Below, piece by piece: positions 1 to 13,530 of a stretch of 64,000 nucleotides of DNA. The stretch spans positions 90,377,076-90,441,075 of the forward strand of contig NC_031770.1 of NCBI RefSeq assembly GCF_001522545.3, read 5' to 3'. Position 1 is the first letter of the stretch. Each line of letters opens with the position of its first letter. This DNA is from Parus major (Eukaryota; Chordata; Aves; Passeriformes; Paridae). The notes below the pieces were generated by a model. That model saw only the letters and a list, made by a program, of their open reading frames with translations, was not told the origin of the DNA and did not search any database. The position numbers and the translations under genes are program-made.

Positions 1-122
1 CTGGTGTGCAGGCAATGTCTCTCTGGTGTGCAGGCAGTGTCCCTGGTGTGCAGGCAGTGTCTGTGGTGTGCAGGCAGTGTCCCTGGTGTGCAGGCAGTGT
101 CTGTGGTGTGCAGGCCGTGTCT
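1..122. repeat. 20-bp minisatellite, six units, cut by the window edge
   Basis: Six copies of a 20-bp unit of the form ctggtgtgcaggcagtgtcc run head to tail (1-20, then 23-122), with an extra ct between units one and two. Units 2-6 alternate between two variants, one ending cc before a ctgg start and one ending ct before a gtgg start, so the array has a 40-bp higher-order period. The left end is cut by the window, so its true length is unknown. An open frame running through it (26-382) is a by-product of the repeat and not a gene. Confidence 0.95.
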
Positions 123-3100
123 CTCTAAGTGAGTTTTCTGATTCCACTCTGGGGCTTGCCCACAAAAGCAAAACAGAATTTTCTCTCACTTCCAGTGAAG
201 AGAAGCCCTGTAGCATTTCTTCTACTTCACACTATGGAAAAAATTACCCATACTTAAAATTGCATGTAACATTGGGGGAATTTTTTCTGCTGTCACAAAA
301 ATCCAAGCTGAATTTTGGCTCAGAATTCTGTTTCCATAAAGCAAACAGAAGTATGCAAGACTCTTCCTTGGGCTCAATATAATGAAAAACGCCTTCTGGG
401 CACCTTTCCTGTATGGTTTGGTTTTTTTGAATGGAGGAAATAAAGGAGCATAGATGGAGATCAATCCAGTTCTCTTCAGCTCAGAGATAAGAGTTTTTGA
501 CACTAGGTGGTACTACAGACAAAGGCCAATATTTGCAAACCTTGACAGTAAGGGATCTGCAGCTCTAAACCTGGCATCTAATTTGATGTCCTGATTATTG
601 ACCTCATCTCATATCATTCCAGAGATAAATATATTCTATTGGTTCTGGTTTTGGAATGTTGTGCTTTTAGGTCCTTGCAAAATTTGTTATCAATCAGGTA
701 ATCTCTCAAAAACTCGTGAAAATATTTGATACAGTTTACGATAAATCTAATACTGGATAGCACTTGCCAATACAAAAAGGTACGTACAATATTTTGAGCC
801 TTCTGTGTTCAAATCTGAAAATATGTTTCTCAAGGACAACCCTGGGAATATACTGCTATTTCAGCTGCCCCCTCAACACTTTCCCTTGCATAATATCTAT
901 TATGGCTTTACTTAGAGCATGGGGATCTGTCTGTCAAGGGCATTTCTGAAGATATTTTCTTTCCATCTAACACCCACTTCCAGTCTCAGGTGAATGAGCC
1001 CATTATTTCCTTGAATTTTCATTCCTGTTTCTGAATTTCTGCTTTTTCCCTCTTTCTGTTCCTCTGCAGCTACATCTGCCTCAGTCACTGGTAGATCAAG
1101 ACTCTCTACTCCTTGTAAGTGCTGTCCTTGTTTAGAAATGCACAGTATTTCATTTTTCACCCAGGACTGTAGACTCCATTAGATGTGCTTTTTGCTAACA
1201 GGTAAAGGAGAATTGAAACTTCTTTGGATGGTGAAATACAGGTGATGCCAGAAGCAAGGTACTCTAGTCTAAAATAAAATCTATAACTAGTTTTTAAACT
1301 TTATTTTTTTTTTTCCCTGTAGTGTCCTGGCTTTTAACAAGCCAGTTTTTCACCGTGTTTATTACTGCAGAAGTTAAAATCAATGTGTGTTAGATGTCTT
1401 TTCACAGGCATTTCAATGAACTGCCTGCTGGTCCAATGTGATTCAAATCACCCTTTAAAATACTTTATGTATAAGACAACACAAAAGTGCTTACAACAAT
1501 ACAATATGACTGGATTTTTTCTGAAAAATATATAAGCTGCTCTAAAATGACACTATTGCATGTACAGAAACTGTCATCTACAGTGGATGTGATGGTGAGA
1601 AAATTGATTTTTAAATAAATAAAAGTATTGAAAAGCAACTGAAGCACACTTTTGTGCACTGTTGGTAAATAAATACAAGCAAGAGAACAGTTTTGTTCAA
1701 AAAATAAGAAAAAAACAATAAGAATTATGCTGGTTTTGTTTTTGGTTTTTTTTTCCTGAACCAGTAAGCTTTTCAGATTTAGCTTTGCTTAGTTGTATAT
1801 AATAGCATATACACTAATTTAACAGTTACCTTATACTGAGTTAAACTGGAAATGAATGCAGTTGGATTTTTTAAAATTGTCTTTGTATTATATAATATTT
1901 TCAACTGTACATACAAGAGAAGGATAAATAGAAATGACACGATATACTAAAAATATTACTTCAGTACAGAATTCTGTGCTCCACTATGAATTGTTTATAC
2001 TAAAGAATGGAAGTCCTCAATAGTATATCTAAATTACAAAATATTTAGTCCTGCTTTTAAAAGTGAAAGGGAAGTGGACCTAGCTGAGGTTACACTTCAG
2101 ACAATTAGACTCCAGGTTTGAATTCTTTCCTGCCCAGTTACTCACCAATGAAGCTGCAAGATGAGGTATAGCTTGAGCAGGTGAGGTTTTTGTGGTGAAT
2201 CCCGAGCGTATGTAACAGACCTTAATATCACTGGTCATAGGCTGGAATTTCTAACAATAAGACTAACCCATTAAGGTTCATTTGACTCATCATCTTCAGA
2301 ATAAACCTAAGCTCACAAATACTTAGCAATAAATCCTACCTTCACAACTTTTCCAGGTTGCTATGCATTGTGTGAAGAGAAGCTCTTGTGGCAGCTGATG
2401 GAAGCATTACCCAAAATCAAATGCAATGTCCCTGAAGGAAGGAACAGAGCAGTGACAGCTGCCACAACCCTTCACAGCCAGCTCCATGCTCCATGAGCTG
2501 ACGAGGTAGGGCAGGTGGAACCAGAGCTGCACTCCTTTCTCAGGGTGTCCAAGCACTTCTGCTGGTTTTGAGTGCTCTGGGTTTTATTTGCTGACAGCAT
2601 AGACTATATTCATTTTTGTCCAGATGCTAGGATCCGGGGGACAGAAACAAACCACACATAACCATGTAGAAAACCCTTGATTGCTGAGGTCATCCCAAAT
2701 GTATCTTGATTTGGTTTACTGCATAAATGGTTAATGCCTGCTTTTATATATATTGCACTCAATTTCTCTTTTCCTTTTATTTAAAATTAGATTAAATGTC
2801 TCCTAAACCACATGTATTAATAAAAAGTAGTATTTGGAGAAAGACTCAAGAGAGATATTAAAACAATTTACTTAAGCAGCAGATTATAAATCAAGTCAAT
2901 ATTGCAGGACAGTAGTCTAATTGCTTTTTAATTGCATGACAAAATACCTATCCCAAATTAATCAAAAACTATAGTGCTAAACTCTGCTCAGAGAAAACAC
3001 ACTGAAAACTCATAACATCAGCTGTCTTTTCTTTGTGCTTCCTGTTCTTGAACAGGTTCTGCACGAGCAGGTGGCTGAGGAGGGCTCTGCCAGGGCAAGG

Positions 3101-4085
3101 CCAGTGCTCTTGGTGCTGCAGTGTGGGGCACATCAGTTAATTGACACAATCAGACTAACACCCAAATTGTTCCTCTAAGGCTTGGAACAGGTATGACATG
3201 GATTATCTTACTATCCTAACAAAAAATTTGGTAAAATATTCTGAGTAATAATGACCTTGCTGTAGGCAGTACTGCTGGAGTTACCAATACTTGGATGGTG
3301 AACATTCTTTTTCCCCTGTTTGAGATATGTGGGGAAAAGCCTACCCTGCTAGGAGTGTGGAGGAGGCAGGTCTTGAGGAAACTTCTGAACAAAGCTTGGT
3401 CCACCTGCCAAACAGACACTTAGAGACTGTATTTTGGAGAGACTATGAACTTCTCCATATCTTGGCTACTGTGCTGAATTGGCCTCTTCTCCACTGATGA
3501 CTTTGCAAAGTGCTAAAGAGGGAAGTCATGGAAGATGAGGGACTCAGATCTGTGACCATCAGTGAAGGCCTTATCAGGCTCTTCAGATGGCAGAAGGATT
3601 TTTGGTTAGTCTTGTCTTCTGCCAAATGGTATACAAATTTCATATGCTTATTCCCTTTGGGGCAATGTGCTATGCCTGCTGAATACCCAGTTCTGGTATT
3701 ATGAAAAAATGCTGTAGTGATGCATTTTTTCAAAGTAACACTGAAATTTTATAAATAGCATACTATTTACAGGTGAAATAACTGCAATGCATCTGTATTG
3801 TTTTTATAAGGAGCACAAATACCTGGACTGATAAATAAAGTTTCCATTGTTGTCTTCCAATGTTATCTTTATTTCCTTTTCTCCATTCTATTTTCCTTGA
3901 ACATTGCAAAACTGAGATATCTCTGCTACAAATGACACACATTAAAAAGTTAATTGTCTAGGCTTATTACTAAAGGCCTTTTCCCCTCCTAACTTATTGT
4001 TTCCTTGGCAGTTAAAAATATGTTGCAAAGGTGGCAGACATGCAAATCCATCAATATATCCTTCAGTTATTCTGAACATTTACAC
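123..4085. other. AT-rich unique DNA, no gene recognised
   Basis: Only short, unrelated open frames occur on both strands. No family was recognised. Short A and T runs are present (for example a T run near 1304-1314). No CpG-rich segment and no recognisable repeat end was seen. Confidence 0.6.
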
Positions 4086-4089
4086 TGGA

Positions 4090-4440
4090 GTCAGGCATCA
4101 TGGCACTGCACTCTGCAAAGTGAAAACTCTGAGTTTCAAATGCATTTAGGGAGCTGACTACATTGATTTCAACTTCTGAAATATTTTAGAGACACTGAGT
4201 TTTAGGAAACTAACTCTCATTGACTTTCAATAAGGATCTTCAGAGTTAAATCTCACAAAATGCTGAGTATTCCTAAAATTCAGTGAATAGCTACAACTTT
4301 CCCTAAAAACAATTGGGTTCAAGGCTGTCCAATACTTTAGAAAATTGCTCAGCACTTTTCCAGGTCAAGCTTTTAAAAATGTTTCTGTCAGGTTGCTATA
4401 ATCAGTTTGAAAATTCATGGCCACTTTTGGAAATGCTTGC
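4090..4440. repeat. possible very old amniote interspersed repeat
   Basis: Phrases such as aactctcattgactttcaat, followed by bits resembling gagtattcctaaaa, recall the tail regions of ancient repeats common in turtle, crocodile and bird genomes. Those contain a quasi-palindromic 'cattgacttcaatggg' core. The match is by eye and heavily decayed, and the boundaries and orientation are guesses. It could equally be unique DNA. Confidence 0.3.
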
Positions 4441-4444
4441 AGGT

Positions 4445-7400
4445 CCTGAGTGTGCAACTTCAGTATGAGATATTAAAAGTGGTTCACTAACAGGAAGATT
4501 TTAAAATAGACAACCAGATGTAATCACTTTATTATGAGGCTCTCCTAACAGCTCAGAGAAAGCTTTGTTGTTCTCTAACCATTTATTCCCATTTAAAAAT
4601 AATCATTCTTTTAACGTCTCTTTTAAAGAACTTAAGTCTACTACATAAATAGTGCTTTGAGTGTTAAAGGGTATTGACTCCACATACCAAAATACAGCAT
4701 TAATGTCAGCTGGTTGTATCTGCAGTGTTTGTCACATTTTGGTGTGATAAATATCCTTATGAAATCTTTTGTATCTGCATGTAAAAAAAACCCAGTGGCT
4801 CAAATTAAAAAAAATATTTAATCCTACAAGGAATATTTTCTCTTTTGTCAGACAAGTGATCTCATTTGAAAACAAAAGGAACTCAGTGAATTCTGAAGAG
4901 CCTGATTTTTAGTCTTCTTCCTGAAGTGGACGCCAGAGTTGTGTGTCAGGCTCCCTGAGCTGAGCTGGGCATGGCAGAGCAGGATTCCAGAGAGTGGTGT
5001 GCCAGGCAGATTAGTGCTCCTAGCTCTGAAGGAACAAGTATGAGAAACCAAAAGGGTTTAGCTGCTAAATCCCACCTTCTTCTGGAGACCATTTATTTCT
5101 TCAGATTCTGAGAAAGAAAAAAACCAACCTGCACATCATATAGGCGGTTCTGATCCTAAAGTACATTTAAAGACACCCTTGGAATACTTTGTTAATGGAT
5201 AAGCAAATAAATGCTTCCTTGCCAGTCTTCATTGTTGTACCAGGCTGCTCCTTAGACTGAATGAAATGCCAAAGGTGATGTCCAAAAAAGTAATTTGGGA
5301 AACTGTTAATTAAAATGCAAGATGCATTGATGATTTCTTTAGAATTTTGCAATTTCATGATTGTGCATCATCCACAAGGTTTTCAGGACTGTACCTTTCA
5401 TTTCTCTCTATTTTAGACATTTCAGCTATTTTCAAAACATGACAGCAAGGCGAAAGACTGTATTAAACAATCATGGCAGAATTTTAAAATTTGCTTAAAC
5501 AATTAAGAATTTAAAAAGTGAAATTAAGATGGTTTTATTAAAAAAATATTAACAAAATTATTTTTAACTAGTGGTCTAGAAACATTTTTTTAAAAATGGA
5601 AAATTTAGCTCATTACAGATTTCCAAATTGCTCTATCATTCTTGTCAGTTCACCTGTATTGATTAAGAAAATATTTCAATGTGGTTTTATCCCAAAATAT
5701 AGCCTGCATGTGGATTTACACAGAGGAAACTGGTGCAACTAGAATGAAAACTGCTTTTTTAAATGCAAATACACAAGTAAACCTAACTCAGAAACATTTT
5801 GTTGGGTTTTCAAAGTTCTTAAGGAATACAGAATGTATTTCCAGATTCTGTTTCCAGTTTCAGTTTAGAGCTTTTGTTTACTCTTGGCTTACATAGACAG
5901 AAAAATCATAATCAATGTAATTAATTCCAGTTCTACTTTCTGGTTTCCTGTGACAGCAATGTTTAAATTGCAAGTGTTAGTAATTTTTAATATTTTTTTA
6001 TTGTACCTTGAAAAACTTTGTATTGTTCTTTAATTCCTTCTGGATTAGCTCATGATCGATTTTTATATGGTAATCAGTCTGAATTCCTAAAACAAGCATT
6101 AAAGAAATTTTAACAGGCAGACTTAGCTTTTGGTCATGAATAACTGGAGTGAGTTCAGATAATTTTTGGAGCATAGGAGTTATGCTAAATATTATAGTTA
6201 AGGCAAGTTTGTTTTGGCAATGAACAGTAATTGCACAATAATTCAATACTAATATTTAGGTCAAATGTATTTCAGATGATCGTACTAATATCACTTTAGA
6301 ACTGTATTACTTTGTGAGGTACTACCTTAATACCAGGTGCCCTTTAATAACAGCCTAGTTCAGGTTTTCCATCCCTGCTGGGAATCAAACAAGCCCCTTT
6401 CTTGTGAATTAGTGTTAATAAGTCTTCAATAGATTCAGCTGTGGGATAATGAATGACTCACTTGTTCTTGCCAGAAGAGTTCAAGTGGGCTTCTTGCAAC
6501 ATGCTGAGCTATTATTCCCTGGTGGGGTCATGCATCTTGTCAGCCACTTAACAGCAGTGGCTGCAGGACACTTTTGGCCATTATATAGTCAGAATAACCC
6601 AAACTTTTAGACCTTGCCTGTAAGGATTTCAGTCTTCTGCAGAGGAACAATTGAAAGATGTGTCACAATGTGCTTACAGTGGTAAGTATATATGTAAATT
6701 GGCTCCTAAGTTCAGCTTCCTTTCCTTCAAAGAACAGTGATTTATGACATAATCATGTGAGCTACTTTCTTATATTTATAGTTACCTTATGAATGTTTAC
6801 AAACATGCAGTATGTACATCACTGTTCTAATTTCTACCTAACAGGTGGAACAGGTGGGGAAATCCTTCTGCTGTGGCAATAACATTCATTGTCATTTAGG
6901 TGCAGTTTTCCTGGACCAGGAAGGACCTGTAAGGGGAAACAGTAAAACAGCTCACATTACTCCTTTTTTGTTAGGGTGTGCTTGGGTGGAGAGCATGCAT
7001 GGTCATCTAGTTCCTCCTTCTCTCTTCCTTCAGTTGTTTACTACATTTGATACTTGTAGGAAGCACTTGTATCCAAAGTTAGTATCGAGGTGCTCTCAAG
7101 CAATCAAGGCTTCTGTGTGAGATGTTATACATGAACAAAATAAAACGCAGTCACTGTGCTGTAGACTGCGTTAACAAATATACCTACAGCCTCAAAGGGA
7201 GCCCTTGGAAGGGTGGTAATGGTATGCCCTGGAGATTGATTCACTTGACACCACCTGTATTTGTCTCCATAATGTTTTCCTTCTCTATTCATTGTATCTT
7301 CCTGCAAGAAAATCTCTTATTGACTCCTTACGTATACCCCATTAGAGAGTTTGTACAAGTGCTATCCCTCCACTTGGCTGGGCTGACATTCCCTTCTCTA

Positions 7401-8245
7401 AGACCAGTTTATGTCTTCTGGGCTTTTCCTTCTCTGAGGTTACTCCTAACTGCTACTTCTGACTCTTCTCACCCTCGCCATCTCTCTTTGGACAACAACC
7501 TTTCCTACATAGCCCTGGTACTTCTCTCAGCTATCCCTTAGATTTTAGATATTTGTGCTCTCATTCTTCAGACCTCAGCTGAGATTTCTTTTAGGGAATG
7601 AGATAATTTCGTACAAGCCTGTACTTTAATTCCTTTACAGATACTGTATTAACAACATGTGGTGCCGGAGTGTTTATGTAAAGATCAGATACAAACATGC
7701 ACAGAAGTAGCTTTAAGTTTAGATCTACCTTTTTCATTATCCCTTTCTGGCAATATTTTACTTTTCTACATTTTTAGGAAAAGCTTTTCTGTCCCTTTCT
7801 TACCTTGAATTTATTTGAGACACGATAAAAAGAAAGGAAGAACACTGCATTTTTGACAGTGTAAACCTATTTATGAACCACCTAAGCCAAAGTTTATCAC
7901 ATATCAGTAACATGTTATCCCCAAAGACTTTCTTCCCAAGCACTGTAGGCCCAAATCTGTGATTCACACACACTGATCTTCTCTATTTGTTCTCTTACAC
8001 ACCTTTTGAGCTGAAGAGAAAGCTGCACTTGGTGTCATGAATTCCTCCTGATCAGTTGGCAAACAGCAGGTCCCATGTGCACAGGCTGCATTTCCACTTG
8101 TTTAGGGCAATGGGCTGCATTTACACCCATTAGGGCTATGACTGAAAATATTTAAATAGTTTTCAGATTACTTACTGTCTTAGGTATGGTGAGAAATACA
8201 AGAATGGTGTTCATTTGCTGAACTGCTCTGTAACAAAGCTTACAG
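4445..8245. other. AT-rich unique DNA, no gene recognised
   Basis: No repeat family or known protein was recognised. The longest open frame (7122-7541 on the + strand) is leucine-, serine- and proline-rich and shows no domain. One splice-site-flanked 49-nt segment at 6633-6681 is listed separately. Confidence 0.6.
6633..6681 (+). other. candidate 49-nt internal exon (speculative)
   Basis: A 49-nt segment follows ggatttcag and is followed directly by gtaagtatat, close to the consensus vertebrate donor. In the frame starting at 6633 it is open for 16 codons and reads SSAEEQLKDVSQCAYS, with a split last codon. The polypyrimidine tract before the acceptor is weak, and microexons of this size arise easily by chance. 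No protein family is recognised and no partner exon was identified, so this is only a lead. Confidence 0.12.
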
Positions 8246-8249
8246 AATA

Positions 8250-8480
8250 GTCTGCCAGCTGATGAGCAATTTAACTGGGAGGCTGCTGCCAGCTACATCA
8301 AATACATGCTTTTCTTTTAAACTGCCGAGATCAATAATTGTACAGCTGATGGCAGAATGAAATCAGTGTCCTAAGCTGAGCCTGTACTGTTCATTTTATC
8401 TTGCTGAACCTCATCCCTGACTCATTAGCAAAGCTTGACTTCCCTTGTTGCATAGCTAGTTGCAGCAATTTTTTTAGCAT
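8250..8480. other. candidate conserved non-coding element
   Basis: This stretch has a mixed, non-repetitive composition with several homeodomain-like (caataattg, gcaattta) and E-box (cagctg) motifs. It carries two related blocks, ccagctgatgagc and acagctgatggcag. It has no open frame or repeat signature. The call rests on composition and motif clustering only; conservation cannot be judged without alignment. Confidence 0.2.
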
Positions 8481-8484
8481 ATGT

Positions 8485-10845
8485 ATTGTAATCAGTAGCC
8501 ACAGAAGGTTAGGGTGACCTATCAAACATAATTTATTTAAACAAAGGTTTGAGTGAAAGTCTTTGATGGAAAAAATATCTTGTGTTAAAATGGTTATCTA
8601 CACTAATGTTTCAATGTAAACCATTTACAAACCAGCATGTGGTCACTAACTTCTCACCTCTGAGCAGAATATCTGAAATAACCCCTTCTGAGGTACACTT
8701 GAGACTATCAGTTGCCTCATGTATCACACTCTTATATTTACTTTACACCTGAAGATACTGTGCAATTGTTGATGTATTTTATTTTGGCAATATCATTGTG
8801 ATTATGCTTCTGTATAACATAACACATGGCAAAGCAGAATAAGTGCATCTTTCATCCTTGTTATGAATCTTCCCTCTCTCTCTTCAAGTGTGCTATCAGT
8901 CTAAAACAGACATCTCAGCTCTCTCTCTGCTCTTTTCCTCTGTGTTCATCATGCAGTGCTGTAGCAATTAATGGACAGGCTATTTAGATTAGATAGGAGA
9001 AAGGAAGTTACTTGAATCATATGATATCATAATGCCCACTTATATGCTCAGTAGATATAAAAGTGATTGAAAGCACAGAGATTCAGGCAATTACTGTTTC
9101 CTTTATACTCAGTGGAAAGAAATGACTGCTTCTGGTATGTCATTTGAGATATATATATATAGATACAGAGATGCAAAATTATTAATAAGGAATATATTCT
9201 GAAGTGTTTACTTCTTCCTGTTACCAATAAAAAGACATTAATAAAATAGTTCAGACTTAAATAATACTTATCTAATGCTAATATAAATACTAATAAATAT
9301 GTTTCCAAAATGGAACTCTGATGCTGAATGTCCTCTCAAGCTCAAGAAATACCTATCCCCATCTTTCTTGCAAAGAAAGATACATGTTTCTAAGTACTCT
9401 CTCTGCCATTCCTTATAACTCCATGCAGAAGACATCCTGGAAGATCTAATTGGTGTAGACACCCATGTTTAGATACCTTGGTTACTTTTCAGATGAAAAT
9501 GAATGTGGGATGAATTATACTCACAATATCAAAATTATCTTTAGAGGTTAAACTGGTTGCCTCAGGAAGACTTTATGCTTTGAAATGAAAGATCAGTGGA
9601 ATCTGTCTCAGATTTAACTAATGGGCCACCATTATATAATGAATGCAACTGTTTAGGGGATGATTTTGTTATCACATGGAAAAATACCAAGTGCAATACT
9701 ATTGAAGTTTAACTACAGTGATAGAGGCTAGAATTAAGGCAGAATCAGATCCCACAGAGAATATTCCCAACTTCAATGATAAAATGCAAATTCTTTCAAT
9801 GATAAAATGCAAATTCCTTTCTTTGAGGTTACAGAAGTTTTTGACTTATTATTTGTGAGTACAGAGCAAAGGCTGATGAAAAGGTACACATTTAAAAAAA
9901 ACCCAAAACTCAGTACTGTTACTACTGTTCTCTTAAAACCCCTTAATTGTGTTTAAATGGGTACTTTGATTTCACTCCTGTCATTCTATATCATTATTTA
10001 CACTACATAATCAAGTTTTTAAATGAAGAAAAGCATTTTTTGTTTTATTAAGCATGGACTGCAGAATTAAATATAGACAAGTGTGTTACAGATTGTCTAT
10101 GTATGAAATCGTAGCCATTGTGAAAGACGCTGCTTTACAAGAATGAAGTTACTGCAGATTTTTAGTGTAATTACTAATTAATTTATTAATTAAATGTTTA
10201 ATGTGTGGTTTATATCTTTTTTTTTTAAAGACTTCAGATGACTAACTAGCCTGAGCTTAAGATTTTACTTTTAAAGTAAGTAGCATTTATATACAGGAAT
10301 ATAAACCTGATATAGGTTTTTCTTTTCATATTTCTGAACTGTCCTTTCTGAAAAATGAAAATAAATATAACCTAAAAGAAGTAAGTAGAAAAGAAAAGAA
10401 ATAAACCTAATCAGGACAATTTTTACAGAATTTTGGTGGTTCTGATAGAAGTAGCTGTAAATGAAATAGTTTCATGAGGAACATCTCTCTATCTGCAAAA
10501 AGAAATACAGCTTGTAAGTAGTTGAAACAAGTCTTATATTTTGACTTTGTTTGTGGACTTGCAATAAAAGCATGTTTATACATTTTCTTTTGGTTTTGTT
10601 TAGGCAAGATCACCTTCAGTGCTAGGCAGAAGGAAAAATAAAGATGTCAGAGAGTTCTTATATTCAGTTATCCAAAGGTGTTACATATTTGCCCCTATTT
10701 AATTTAGAAGATTTGTACTATGCATTGTTCCTTGAAAATCAGAATTTTATGCTAATTAATGTTAATGAATATTTAATAGCAATCAATAATTAATGATAAT
10801 TGATTTCTAATATATGTGCATATTTGAAAGACTCACATGCACACA
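8485..10845. other. AT-rich unique DNA with short TA tract
   Basis: No gene was recognised. It includes a short (AT)n run at about 9149-9162, the 23-bp tandem duplication at 9772-9816, and an extremely AT-rich stretch around 10,740-10,830 built from taat/attaat words. Confidence 0.6.
9772..9816. repeat. two-copy 23-bp tandem duplication
   Basis: The 22-nt block beginning ttcaatgataaaatgc occurs at 9772-9793 and again, identical, at 9795-9816, a period of 23 bp. Identity of the copies implies a recent duplication or gene conversion. Confidence 0.95.
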
Positions 10846-10847
10846 GA

Positions 10848-11105
10848 ATCACGTAGGTTGGAAGGGACTGTGGAAATTCATTTAGTCCCATCAGGTTTTG
10901 AAAGCCTCCAAAAGCAGGGTTAGCACATCTCCTCTGGCTGATTTTCCTGACAGCTTGGCTGTCCTCAAAGCTCCTCCTTCCTTACCAGCTGATGGAGACT
11001 CCCACTCTCACAGAGGGATGGGTTCAGGCACTGCCCGCCTTTTATCAGGTAGTGGTAAATGTGTGTTCCATTTGAATCAAGGCAAACTTATTTACATTGC
11101 CCTGG
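10848..11105 (-). mobile_element. CR1 LINE 3' fragment, degraded
   Basis: The + strand reads cacagaatcacgtaggttgg followed by gaagggac and an attcatttagtccc block, which is the reverse complement of a CR1 3' UTR. Later pieces such as gatggagactccc also match CR1 wording. The order of some blocks is disturbed and the match fades near 11,100. It is non-coding and truncated; the open frame at 10,898-11,110 is incidental. Confidence 0.8.
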
Positions 11106-12179
11106 GGTAGTTCAGAAATATTCATGTATTTTTGAATGCTTTGGGGATTGGTTATGCTGGCCAAGCAGAGTGAGGGAAATTCAAAGGAATGAATTTCATG
11201 TAGTATAGACCTTTCTCTCTCTTCAGTTTTCAAATAGAAATTGAGAAGCAAGTGTCCATTCCCTCTCTGGTATATGGTCTTTATTTCTCATACCTGGTTG
11301 TACAATGCTTATTCCAGCCACTCATGGATTGTGTCATTCCATTCCACATTTTCTCCATACATTTTACCAGGTTGTAGCTGTGTAAGCTAATAAACTGTTT
11401 TAAAGTTGAGTTTTAGTAATATAACAAGGCATGGTTCAGAGCTTACAGGAGATTTGATTATGGTAATTTCTTAGCAACTGATCCTGGAAATTTAAATTAT
11501 TTTGCTGACCTACTTCTTCAATATGCTCTTTTTATCCTGCGTAGTTTTCTTTGCCTTAAGATACATCACATTTCTCTTCAAGAGCACGTTTAGGGTGGGT
11601 TTCATCTGAACAAATGTAGATACCTATAGTACTTTGTGAATTAGTCACCTGAAGCTCCCTTTATAGTCATTGCAGAGAAATAGATATCCCCAGGGTGTGA
11701 TGTGTATTAGCCTACACTACACAGTGGAAACAGATCAACTGAATGACTCCCTGGACATGCCTGTTGCTCCACATCAATTATATGGGAAGGACAGAGGCAG
11801 AAACTCAGATGTAAATGTCCATATTGTAGCTATTTGAACTTATGAAAAATAAATTCTACCCAAAGATCAGCTGCAAAGTTTTTACCCAGTGTTTTTACAC
11901 AAAAGACATTTTTTAATACGATGTAAATTATATTTAATTTTTATTCATTTTCCTACATGTAATAAACTGAAATTTTTGCATTTGAATAAATCCTTCTCTA
12001 ACTCTGAAGCATCCTTTTTAAAGGTTACTGTTTTGAGTCACATTGAACAGTACCTGCAGAATGTGCATTACTTATGCTTCATATTGTATCAGCATATGCA
12101 TAGATTAGTTCTGTTTCTCCAAGCAATGATTCAGGAAAGAAATGTATAAATATTTTGAGACAAGATTTTTCCAGTGCCT

Positions 12180-12255
12180 TTTCTGAATAAATAATATTAA
12201 TGATATTAATGACAATAACAAAAATATAATAATATTGATTTATTATTATTAACAC
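12180..12255. repeat. degenerate TAA/TTA low-complexity tract
   Basis: The stretch is built from aataatattaatgatattaa-type words with a poor three-base rhythm. It is likely a decayed microsatellite. Confidence 0.8.
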
Positions 12256-13434
12256 TAATGAGATATGAACATTTGTGTTTTAGAGTAAACATTGACTGGG
12301 CTGAAGCTTCAATGTTTTATTTTATTCTATAGAAAAAGGTCTGATTCTGGAATCTGCTCTCACTTTTATGTGCTGAAAATAACATAATAAAGTTTGGCTG
12401 TATGACCTTCAAGATCTTCTGACAAGATGTATGTATATACTTTTGACAGCTTATAAAATCCTACATTTCCATTTGCTAATAGTAACTGTATCTGTAGGAA
12501 CATGGAAGTAATTTATTTCAAGAGACAACTGACACCGTTTGAGTTCTGATGCTTGTTGCTCTGGATGTTAAAGTGCAGACGTTTTTTGACCCAGGCAAAA
12601 TTGCTTACATTATGTTTCTTTGCCTGAACTGGAAAAACACATTCCCTCTAAATTCTGTCTTAGTTTGTGAACCCTGCAACTTATGATTTATGAAAGCAGG
12701 TGTCTCACTCTTAGGGATCAATGTTCTTTGTGCAGCCATCAGTTTTGTTTTATAGATTTTTATATAATTTATATTTATATAATTTGTTTATTTCTATTTT
12801 TTTTTAAGAGAAGACACTGATTTTCTTGATGATTTTATTTACTTTCACTCCAGACACAAAATTTTATGTATATGCCTAATTTTTGTGAAGGGCTAATGTT
12901 AAAGTTTTTGTGGAAATTTATAGAAAACCAAAGAAAATAAACTGGCTGATGACTTGTTTAGTTCTGGATTAACTCAGGGCGTGTTATTATGCATTTGCAA
13001 TTTGTTTGTTCGTGTTTTAAGATATAGTCCCTACTAAGTTTTTCATGCACCATGTGTTCATTCCTTGTACCTGTAATTCTTCAGGCACTGAGTGCTCATG
13101 TGAAGATGTGTAGCACAGCATGCACTGTGCTGAGTGGATCAGCACCTACCTCAGGACCAAGTTTAATTAGGATCCAGAGTCAGGTTGAACAGACTGCAGT
13201 ACCAGGCTCAAGGGGCCTGGTTTGATAGGCATTTGCAAAACTTTTGCACCATGCACTCTCAGGGCATGGGTAGCAGTGATTTTATGGTTAGTGTGCCATC
13301 CTACTAACATAAAAATTAATTTTCTCTTGCTTTAAAGATAGCACTAACTCCAAGTTCTCCATCCTGGCAGAGCTTTTTCTTATTGCATTTTCATCATTGG
13401 ATGCTTATGACAGGATATTTTCTAGTTGTTACTG

Positions 13435-13530
13435 GGAAAAAAAAAATCGCAAACAAAGAAATAAACTCTACCACCACCACCAGAACACTCCAAACCCAAA
13501 AAGCCCAAACTAAAACCCAGACAAACACTT
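13435..13530. repeat. A/C-rich low-complexity tract
   Basis: It starts with a run of ten A's, includes four tandem acc triplets (ctaccaccaccaccag), and continues with aaaccc-type words. There is almost no G or T. It may be a decayed poly(A)-derived or simple repeat. Confidence 0.75.

Noticed and set aside
26..382. 118-codon open frame with Cys/Val-rich repeats at the left edge
   Set aside because: Its first third is translation of the 20-bp minisatellite (20 is not a multiple of 3, so the unit cycles frames); the rest has no domain.
7122..7541. 139-codon + strand open frame
   Set aside because: No recognisable domain, Leu/Ser/Pro-rich, and no supporting promoter or splice context; compatible with chance in 64 kb.
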